From positions 5,282,001 through 5,346,000 of the forward strand of contig JALDNG010000001.1 of assembly GCA_024349245.1 (NCBI GenBank): a stretch of DNA of 64,000 nucleotides, in the 5' to 3' direction. Source of the stretch: Neodontobutis hainanensis (lineage: Eukaryota > Chordata > Actinopteri > Gobiiformes > Odontobutidae). The notes under the pieces are model-generated. The model worked only from the letters and a program-made list of their open reading frames with translations. It was not told where the DNA came from and ran no database searches. Shown here piece by piece: positions 55,701 to 64,000 of the stretch (positions within the stretch are counted from its first letter, which is position 1; the number at the start of each line of letters is the position of its first letter). A program made the translations under genes and the position numbers.

Positions 55701-57150
55701 AAACTCAACCTATTGAAACTGCGCCATGTGAAACCATCCCGAGGCATCAGGAGAGACAGCAGGTCTGCGGCACCAGTGTTCACAGTCCCTCAGAGGAAAG
55801 AGAAAGGTGGCTGCTGCCTTCAGGACAGCGACAGATACATCCGTTTGGCCTGACATCTACAAGAGGAACCAATCAGCCGGCGAAGAAATGGCACCAGGAT
55901 AAAAGAGAGAGCTCCCTGTCTCCACTCGTCTGTCTTTTGGTTTGTCCACTCAATCCTTTAGTAGTACTTTAGACCAGTCTTCATTTTAATTTTGCATAAA
56001 TATTAAAATCCAGGTAGGTGAAGATGCTAGTCTCGTCTACTCAGATGGTTCCAGTTTCCAACTCATTACATTTTTCTGAATTTGTGTTCATGCCCACAAA
56101 TGTAAAGTCTGAAAGTGGAGCAGTTCCTCAGCTGCTGTTCCAACTTTAAGTGTGTTTTACTCAGAGAAATGTTTACATTAATGCCACCTAAGCAACAGCT
56201 AAATTGTGTCATAATTATGTCCACATTACGTCTGAATAAAAACGTCCCAGTCTGAAAGCTCTCTCGGAAACTTCAACCATCTGAGAATAATGCACATTGT
56301 GTATGTTTGATATATGACTATATTTTTCTCAGTAAAGGAAGTTTCCATGGAAACAGCAGACTTGCTCTTTCATTTACAGAGTTCTGCCAGGAATGAGCTC
56401 AAAATGAAGACTGGACTAACACTAAAACCTGCTGAAGATTAGAGCCAGGCCCGAGTGTGTGGGGCAGGTTTCAGCCTGAAGTCCCTTCTCTTTGCTGGAT
56501 ATTTACAATGTTCTGTACTGTACTGTTGGATTTATACAAAAAATTGGTAAGTACAATCATAAAATGACCCGATTAAACCTGCAGCGGAAAATGAATTCGT
56601 CATGACAATGTTGGACTTGGTTTTAGCTCAATGACCCAATGAAGGCATTAGACACTGCTTACATAGCATCAGACCTATATATCAGTTATTATTATTGTCC
56701 ATAGAGCTTGACTGATAAGACATTTTTTGAGCAGAATTTCTGACAAATGTGATATTTCAAATTGGTTGGCAGTCACAGTCAGATGTGTAACACTGACTAC
56801 TAACTCTATTCTGGCCCAGCAATATGCCATATCAGTATAAGGCCATTGAAAATAAAGAAATTCAGTCCATATATACATCAGTCAGGCTCTACTGGTAACA
56901 CCAGCCAGGTCCAGAACAAGTGAGTCCAGTTCTAAATGATCCAATGTGGACTACAGTCATAGTTTGAGTGTGAGATTAAACACAAGTGGAGACAAGCTTG
57001 GACAGAGGTAGGGTCAGAATGGGCCAGAGGGAGTACTGAGGGGAGAGAGGAGGTGCTGGGGGGAAAGATTCCTGAGGTCTATCTCAGGTGAGCAAATACT
57101 CCTGAGCGCACTGAGACTAATGAGATGAAGAGTAGGCTTAGGTCTGGCAG

Positions 57151-57374
57151 GACCTGGAGCAGGACCTGGAGCCGGACCTGGAGCCGGACCTGGAGCCGGA
57201 CCTGGAGCCGGACCTGGAGCAGGACCTGGAACAGGACCTGGAGCCGGACCTGGAACAGGACCTGGAGCCGGACCTGGAGCAGGACCTGGAGCCGGACCTG
57301 GAGCCGGACCTGGAACAGGACCTGGAGCCGGACCTGGAGCCGGACCTGGAACAGGACCTGGAGCAGGACCTGGA
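57151..57374. repeat. 12-bp minisatellite, 18 full units
   Basis: The unit is GACCTGGAGCCG, with GAGCAG and GAACAG variants, in exact 12-base register from 57151 to 57366 plus a partial unit. Since 12 is a multiple of 3, all frames stay open and encode simple repeats (for example Ser-Arg-Thr-Trp). No start, splice site or family supports coding. It lies about 1.5 kb beyond the acvr2a stop. Confidence 0.95.
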
Positions 57375-58654
57375 CATGGTAACTTTGCAAACTGCAGCGC
57401 AGCGTCCCCACTGTGTTTTCATTTGAAATGGTGTTGGAGAATCATGATCCATTCTGTTAGTGTAAATGATCATATTGCCGTATCACAACTTATTCCTGTC
57501 TTCTATCCTCCAACTGCCAATTTTATGTGACTGCAGCATCAGACTCTTGTCCCATTTGGAGTGAACTGGTCTTAGATCCAAAGAAGTAGTAATGTGGAAG
57601 AAAACACACGAGTGAAGGCAAAGCCCAAGGTTTAGGCAATCATATAAAATTTCACTTGTGGAGCCTTGGATTACCTTCAGATCTGATCTGATGCAAAAGA
57701 TGAGCGCTGTGGATGACTGGTACCCAGCTCAAGTCCAGGCATGATCGAACACATCACGTGGGTCCGCGTTTTACAGCCAACATTGGGCTCAACAGCAAAA
57801 GAGAGTATTACTAGGCTGACACGACAAACCAGAGAGATTACTCTAAAGAACGTGAGCCCCGTTTCCACCAAGTAGCGGCACAGTTCAGTTCAGTACTTTG
57901 TGTTGTGTTCTTATTGTCTCTGATCCTGGTGTAGAGACACATGCCTCATATCAATCACCATCTTTGCTTTTAGAAGGAAACGGCTGCAGCTCTTGGGATT
58001 TTCTCTTTTTGAGGTTTAGCTGCAGTGCATTAGAGTTCATTCACTTCTTTTGTTAATGGGAACACACCTATAAACAACTGGACTGAACCAAACCGTTCTG
58101 CAAAAACAACTGCTATACCAGTTCCTTTCTTTTAAAATAAAAAGTAAATACAAACAATATCTCAGTCACAAATCACAAAAATCTGGGAGATTAAGAGGAG
58201 AAGGAAAAAATGGTGTTTGCTGTGTGTATGGCCATTTGGGACTACATTACCCATGAGTGCCAAAGCTGAATGAAGTGAGTTCTGACTCTGAGCAGGGAGT
58301 TCTACTGTGTCCGTCTGAACTGAGGTATACCTGGTTGAAGGAGGTTTATGGTTTTATATATTGTTGTAATGCTCAAAAATGGACCCCCTTCCCTCTCCCA
58401 CTCCCACTCACCCCCTTATTGTTTAAAAGAAACTCCAAGTCGCTGGGTCCAAATTACATTATGTACAGCAGCATTACACTATAAACATTCAGAAGCTGTT
58501 GCTTATTGGCAGAACGATAGTCCTTGGAAAAAAACACACACAAGAAAACAGCAAATGTTCCTAGAGCCGGGTGCCCCATCTTTTTGTTGATTTTTTTTTT
58601 ACACTAAGAGAGTTTGGTGAGTATGTCTTGTCTCTCCGTTGCAGTCATCCTCCT

Positions 58655-58664
58655 ACACACACAC

Positions 58665-58711
<47 letters not shown>
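58655..58711. repeat. Palindromic (AC)5-ATATAT-(GT)n microsatellite
   Basis: ACACACACAC, then ATATAT, then about 20 GT units to 58711. The AC and GT parts are mutually complementary, so the tract can fold into a hairpin as well as adopt Z-DNA. It lies about 215 bases from the acvr2a stop, probably in the 3' UTR. Confidence 0.9.
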
Positions 58712-58712
<1 letters not shown>

Positions 58713-58923
58713 AGAAAAAGAATACATGATGAACGTGTAGTCGAATGTTCCAGCATGTGATGCACCGGATCTACAGATGGTGAGGTGGAGGGTGCAGCGT
58801 TTCCTAAAGTAGCCTGCACTTAAAAAAAAGACAAATGGAAAAGGAAGAAAAAAAAAAAGAGTAATCCTCCGCCAACCAACCAGGGCCGGCTGTGCGATCC
58901 AGTGTGGTTTTGTGATTGGCCGA

Positions 58924-59642
58924 TCATAAGCTCGACTCCTTGGGCGGCAGGTCCACGTTGGTTACCATGGTGACAACGGTGATAATCTCCTCCGGGCCAA
59001 TGATGGGAGCCTGGCGCTGCATTTGACTGATACGCTCCTCGACACAGCCTGCAGACAGACGCGCCTCTGCCTCGTGGTCCCAGCAGTCTTCGATGGTCTC
59101 GCACAGCATGGCCAGGCCCTGGGCGCAGAGGGGGTCAGGACAGAGGGGAGGTCAGCACAAAAGGGGTCAGACTAAAGGCTCATGAGCCACAGTTAAAGTA
59201 CTTGTCTACTCGCACTCACAACATTTCACATTCACCGTAAACACATTCAAAACACACATTTAAAGATCAAAAAATGTAAAACCAGAAATGGGACCAGGCT
59301 CACCAGGCTCTATGACCTGAGCCACTAACATCCCATCTACAAATTTATCCATTTTTTGATTGGATAACAAAACAGCTAAACCATGAGCCATACGCTGGGG
59401 ATTTTTGCTCAAACTTATAGTGAATTAGTGAATGAATGAAGCGCAAAATAAATAACATACATTTATTTTTTCCAGCTCACATTATTAATGTTAGAGTTGT
59501 TGGTGTGTTACCGTGTGTTTCTGCCAGCAGTCTCGCAGACAGGGCCTCAGCTTCTTGTGGACCACCACCTCCTGCATGTCTTCCAGAGAGGGGTGCTGAC
59601 CCACCTCCTCCTCGAACGGGAGCATGTACTCATCCACGGGGC
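58924..59642 (-). other. acvr2a: acvr2a C-terminal kinase lobe and tail exons
   Basis: Exon 59642-59512 encodes PVDEYMLPFEEEVGQHPSLE and VVVHKKLRPCLRDCWQKHT. Exon 59118-58924 encodes GLAMLCETIEDCWDHEAEAR, LSAGCVEERISQMQR and a tail ending PPKESSL. The tail's PDZ-binding-like ESSL end is known for type II activin receptors. The tail insert QAPIIGPEEIITVV differs from the mammalian form, as expected for a variable segment. Confidence 0.92.
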
Positions 59643-62600
59643 CTGGGACACATGAGGGAGCTTCAGTGGAAGAAGCCTAATACATTTTTGGTTCACAAAC
59701 GTTAAATGGAACTCAACAAATGTGTATCTGACAAAATACAAAATACCCTCTTCAATAACTGGAGCACACTTTTTTTCACTAATATAAATTTTGATCAAAG
59801 GGGGGAGGGGGGCATTGTTACCGTCAGCGGCCGTGCAGCGCGCCGCCAGCTCCCACAGGACCAGGCCAAAAGCATACATGTCAATGCGCAGGAACGAGTC
59901 CCGCTGGAAGTTGATGGCACCCTCTAGCACCTCAGGAGCCATGTAGCGCCGTGTCCCCACCTGGTGGTCAACAAAGGTCAAAGGTCAGATACTTGATTCT
60001 TATCAAAAACAGCAGAATAACGCAAAAAAAACAAAAAAAAAAAAAACAAAACAAACAGACACAGATCAGAGACAGGCTGAAAGAATGAAAAATGAACCAG
60101 CGTTTGCTGAGTCTGCAAACACACATCAGATTTAAACAAAGAAGGGCTTCAGATAATATGACCTCAGCACCTTTTAACAAAAGTATTCAAATGTGGAGTT
60201 GCTGAGTGAACATTAACAATAATGTGAATGTACCTGTCCATGAGTGTCTCCTGCTGATTTCCCAGCTTCAAACTTCAGAGCCAAGCCAAAGTCGGCAATG
60301 CAGGCCGTCAGGTTACTCTTCAGAAGCACATTCTTACTCTTGATGTCCCTACACGGCAAACACGCGAGCTGTTAGAAACAAACCCACAGCTAACGTGGTG
60401 GTGTGGAGAACCTCGAGACCCACCTGTGAGCGATGGAGGGCTTGTGTCCGTCTCTATGTCCCGGGATGTCCTCATGGAGGTAGGCCAGACCCCGCGCTGC
60501 CGTCTGAGTGATGTGGCACAGTTCATTCCACGACACTACATTGGCCTTCAGGAAGTCAGTCAGAGAACCCTGCACACCACAGACACACATGAATGAGTAC
60601 GAAGGGAGAAACAATTCTTTCCATCTTTCCTTGCAGTGGACAGTCTTACTGTGTTTGAATATGTGGCTAAAACCAACCTCAACTCTGATTTGAGAAATGA
60701 AAGACTTTTACATTTGTCTTTCAGATGTTTGATCAGTTTGATCCAAACCAAACTGTCCTTTTGTCTTTGGTCAAACTAATAAAGGCCCTGTTTGTCTGGA
60801 CCAAACCAAGGTCCGGTTCATTTTCAGTCTGAAGTAAACTGAACAAATAAAGAGGAAGATACATTCACTAGAGACTCTGATTGACCTGGAGTAAATAAAA
60901 ATCTTAACTACATCAGTACATCTTAAAATATTAAATGACTTTACTCCTTTAAACATATGTCTACATATATACCAGTTTAATCTGAGGAGAAATTTACACT
61001 GTCAAAAGAATCAAGATTTATAGTTCATAATCATTCATTCATAAATCTTATCGAGTTTATAATAAGGCCCATTTTCAACATTAATGTCTTTGTTGCATAA
61101 GCTCTGCCTCTTATCTATTACATAAGAACTGTAAATATAAAAGAAGGTCAGAGTTATGTAGGACAGACACGTGTGTAACTCCACACACTGACCACCAGAG
61201 GGCGAGCTACTCCTACAGATGTCTCCCTCCCCCATTTCAGAAGGTTTTCTGTGACGTTAATGCATTTCACTCCACAGGTCTCAGAACTGATTCAACTGAT
61301 GAAAGACAAACCCTAATGTTTGTGGCGCTACAACTGAAAAGAGGAAGTGTGACCCCAACATGCAACCAAATTACTCACTATTGACAGTAAAATGGTGACT
61401 CCACATTCTAATCTATGGCATTAGTCTTATCATTTTTCCAGAAACCTTTCAATGAGGTCACAACAACAAAATAGGACAGAAATAACTTTGCTCAAACTTT
61501 GGTATAAGGACTTATAATGCACAAAGCTTAACAATATCAACTTAATTTGAATTTTAACATCACTAAAGAAGGTCTTCCTCACGAGCTTTTCCTCACTTTA
61601 CCAACATGTATGGAATGAGGTGAAAGTTCTGCAGTGTCTGTGCTGCTGTTGAAACACTCACAACTCAGCTTCATTTCTCAGCCTTTTTCCTGCACAAAGC
61701 TAGAGCATGTCTAAGAATTGCTCTCCATCAGGATGTAAACTCTACTCTGGTGCCGTACAGGCTGAGGATGGGAAGATATAGTGTAGGAGCTGCAGAAGTG
61801 AACAGAAGCCTCTCTGAGCAGAGGTTACAGTGAACTGTAACCAGTAAAAACACACAGATACACACTGGGCTCAGGCTGTTTCTTTGGCTTGATCCAACAC
61901 AACCACAATGTTTATCTAACAATGTTTGTCAAAATAATCCCAATCCTGCAGGTGAAGAGAGCACACCTGTCAGCGGCTGCAGACTCTACACATTTAGACT
62001 GGTTGTCAGTTATTTTGTCAATTTCAGATGCCTTGTATTTTAACAACTCCTTTACATTTTAGAATTTTACACTGTTCCTGAAAACCTGAGATTTTGTATA
62101 GGGTTTTACAAAGAATATTTAAGACGTGGATAAAGAAACTCCAATACTTAGTTTTTCCTCACATATTTGTGGAAAACCAAACTTAATCCATAGATAATAG
62201 GTTTTCCTGACCTTTCCTGTAGTTCCCACATACAATTCACAATTGAAATGAAAGATGGCAGAACTTCTTTCTGTGGGTTTTTATGATACATTGACTGACA
62301 CAAACATCCCTCTGTTTTTTGAACAATAGGAATGGAAATGTTGTGGCAACCCAAATGTAATGTAATGACTCACTGTTTGACGAACACAGATTCTTAGGTA
62401 TAGATGACAGTAAACCACAGTATCCTGTTACTGTGAGAAGAACCCTGTATTTCTATCTCTTATAATTTTGATAACAATTCAGAAAGTCCTCTGACGCAAA
62501 GCCTAAATGCAAACTTTTTCCCACACCTTGTCGTGGTAGGCCGTGATGAGCCACAGCTCCAGGTCCAGGTTGTTGTTCCTCTTCTCCACACCGATAAAGT

Positions 62601-62917
62601 GTAGGATGTTGTCATGCTTCATGCCGTTCAGGCTGTAGATCTCGTACTCATTCTGCCACGACAGCTTGTCCTGAAACACCGAATGACATATTAAAACAGA
62701 CACAGATGAAGGCTGTTCCTGGTCTGGCTTCTCCTTGAGACCGAAGTGATTCTACGATGAAGATGTGTGGTACCTGTATAGGGAAGATCTTGACAGCCAC
62801 ATAGTCGTTGAGCAGCTGAGCCTTCCACACGCAGCCGAAGCGCCCCCTGGCTTTTACTTCAATCAGCTGCAGCGGTTTGTGTCCCAGAACAGGGGATGGT
62901 GGAGAGGGTCCTGGATC
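58924..62917 (-). CDS. acvr2a: Activin receptor type-2A, C-terminal seven exons (5' part outside window)
   Basis: In transcript order, exons are 62917-62774, 62670-62527, 60569-60424, 60348-60234, 59960-59822, 59642-59512 and 59118-58924. All junctions are GT-AG with consistent phases; 1014 bases give 337 residues plus TGA at 58926-58924. Human ACVR2A has 513 residues, so the first about 176 (signal peptide, ligand-binding ectodomain, membrane segment) lie beyond 64000. The product is a single-pass plasma-membrane Ser/Thr kinase receptor that binds activin, myostatin, GDF11 and some BMPs and phosphorylates type I receptors. The LTNVDLPPKESSL-type end with final Leu, the TVVTMVTNVDLPP text and the DPGPSPPSPVLG entry favour ACVR2A over ACVR2B (which ends SSI). 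It is convergent with kif5c. Teleosts may have two copies; which one this is cannot be decided here. Confidence 0.93.
59822..62917 (-). other. acvr2a: acvr2a kinase core exons
   Basis: The first exon seen gives the glycine loop ARGRFGCVWKA and the ATP lysine in VAVKIF. The next gives NEYEIYSLNGMKHDNIL and ends LITAYHDK. The third (GSLTDFLKANVVSWNELCHI) ends AHR. The fourth completes the catalytic HRDIKSKN and holds the metal-binding DFGLALKFEAGKSAGDTHGQ. The fifth gives VGTRRYMAPEVLEGAINFQR. All canonical kinase residues are intact, so the enzyme should be active. Confidence 0.93.
60570..62526 (-). other. acvr2a intron without recognised elements
   Basis: About 2 kb of AT-rich intron between two kinase exons. 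No transposon ends, tandem repeats or additional exons were recognised. Confidence 0.5.
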
Positions 62918-64000
62918 CTGAAAAAAACAACAGAAAAGTGTTACTCTGGGCTGTAGAGATCCTCTCTGTGGAGATGACGCTCTATCAACACTAATCTTTT
63001 CTGTTTTCATCAGTTGCTTCTTGAAGCCCAATCAGAAAAAGTACAGATAGTATTTTACTGTTATAATCCTAGCTCTCTTGCTCCTCTATTGCTTTATGAA
63101 GTTCAGCAGTTGCAGCACTTGTTATCAACTTTGTGGACAACCCATTTTGTGCTTCATAAATTTTGTCTGTTCCATTTTTTCTCAAATATGTGTGACTTCC
63201 AAGACCAGCCCCTGTGACTTTACTAAACATTTGCCCAATTTTATTTTTTCAAGTGAAGCTGTTTTCAAGACGCAGCATACCAAACAGATGACTGTCTTCT
63301 AAATGTGAAAGGCCTGAGGCTGATTTGTGAAGTTTATAGAAGTGGGACTGAACCTGCACAGTTTCCAGGTTCATGAGAATCAGAGGGAGAGGTCCTATCG
63401 CTATCTACAAATATGTTCAAAACAAGGTTAAAGTTGGATTATTAGTGCATTTGAGCTGTCCATAAAGTGAACTCAAAGAGGGCCCTGAGAAAAGGGTTTA
63501 TCTTCCTCTTCATCTTTTTATTGCTGCAGCACAAACAGTATCATATCCCTGCATCACAACATGCCAGGATTAATTCAGTTTGCCTCATGACACATCTACG
63601 TTTTACAAGACAACAGAGGAAAGATGAGCCAGACAGGGGTTACCCGTTCCAAACTGAAGAATACTGTAGAGCTTGGTGGAAAGGAGGCTAAGTGCTGGAT
63701 GTAAAGTAGGTTAAACACAGCTGCTGATCGGGATTATGCTGATCAGTTTCACATGTGACTCCAGTGGGAAGGACAGAGGGCGGGCGAGGACAGAGGCACG
63801 CAGAGGCGGGGGCTGCGTTCCACTGGGAACAGGGAGAAAAGGTGGAGGGTTAGGGTCTTTGATGAAACTGGATCTGCTGCTGTTAAACCTTGCCTTTCCT
63901 TTCTCTTGCGTCGCTGCTGTCAGGCAAACAGAAAAACATTTCTGTTTGTACTTGAACTGACGGCTTACATGGTGCTTGATAAGCCAGAGCAAGTCTCAAA
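62918..64000 (-). other. acvr2a intron running off the window
   Basis: No transmembrane or ectodomain exon is visible: on the - strand there is no text like the juxtamembrane PPVLVPTQ block that should precede DPGPSPPSP. The region is therefore taken as intron sequence. Open frames near 63711-63992 show no family features. Confidence 0.5.

Larger units (their letters stand above)
52711..58923 (-). other. Region downstream of acvr2a, probable long 3' UTR, no other gene seen
   Basis: Between the acvr2a stop and the kif5c end there are 6.2 kb without a recognisable exon on either strand and with few transposon fragments, in contrast to the rest of the window. Low repeat content and AT-rich composition fit a long 3' UTR, but part may be intergenic. 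It includes a 12-bp minisatellite (57151-57374) and a CA/GT tract (58655-58711). Confidence 0.4.

Noticed and set aside
57079..57473. Open frames encoding Ser-Arg-Thr-Trp or Gln-Val-Leu-Phe repeats, collagen-like at first glance
   Set aside because: Product of a 12-bp tandem repeat, open on both strands. There is no start context, splice site or conserved flank.
59547..59981. 144-codon single - strand frame through the acvr2a kinase
   Set aside because: It reads through a real GT-AG intron (59643-59821). The kinase text breaks at AADG and resumes only after splicing.

Overview
The window is vertebrate nuclear DNA, almost certainly from a teleost fish and probably a spiny-rayed one. The evidence is small exons with GT-AG introns, vertebrate-specific protein families, and fish repeats: Rex3 (an RTE-type LINE), tRNA-derived SINEs, hAT and Tc1 elements, and CA/GT microsatellites. 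I saw no bacterial, viral or CRISPR content.

Three protein-coding genes account for the coding sequence. (1) mbd5, + strand, coding 5475-22381 in nine exons (about 1392 aa): an MBD-like fold at the N-terminus, a long Ser/Pro/Met/Gln-rich middle and a PWWP module with a basic tail at the C-terminus. (2) kif5c, + strand, coding 28497-48353 in 25 exons (about 953 aa): a complete kinesin-1 heavy chain with motor, coiled-coil stalk and IAK autoinhibitory tail. (3) acvr2a, - strand, 58924-62917: the last seven coding exons (337 aa) of the activin type IIA receptor. They hold the whole kinase domain; the ectodomain and membrane exons lie beyond position 64000. For mbd5 and kif5c the exon phases match at every junction and sum to a whole number of codons. 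For acvr2a they match at all six internal junctions, and the seven exons make 338 codons including the stop.

Layout: 1-5048 is gene-poor and holds a SINE remnant and one hAT transposon inserted inside another, both with perfect 8-bp target-site duplications. 5049-24440 is mbd5 with its likely 5' UTR and 3' UTR. 24441-28250 is intergenic with SINE, Rex3, LINE and unclassified repeat fragments. 28250-52670 is kif5c, whose introns carry Rex3 copies, a degenerate Tc1 element, a LINE 3' end, SINEs, a 22-bp pyrimidine-rich minisatellite and several strong inverted repeats. 52690-64000 is the acvr2a 3' region and kinase exons, convergent with kif5c; poly(A) hexamers of opposite strand lie only about 60 bp apart.

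The three genes do not form a pathway. MBD5 is a chromatin protein that, in mammals, associates with the PR-DUB deubiquitinase. KIF5C is an axonal transport motor. ACVR2A is a TGF-beta superfamily receptor kinase. They are neighbours because this is the fish counterpart of the human 2q22-q23 block (ACVR2A-ORC4-MBD5-EPC2-KIF5C), rearranged and without ORC4 and EPC2 in the space seen here. I found no convincing new biological system. The observations most worth following up are the nested hATs, the two strong hairpins, the pyrimidine minisatellite, the uORF and NAGNAG acceptor of mbd5, the unexplained open frame in mbd5 intron 4, and the tail-to-tail 3' ends of kif5c and acvr2a.
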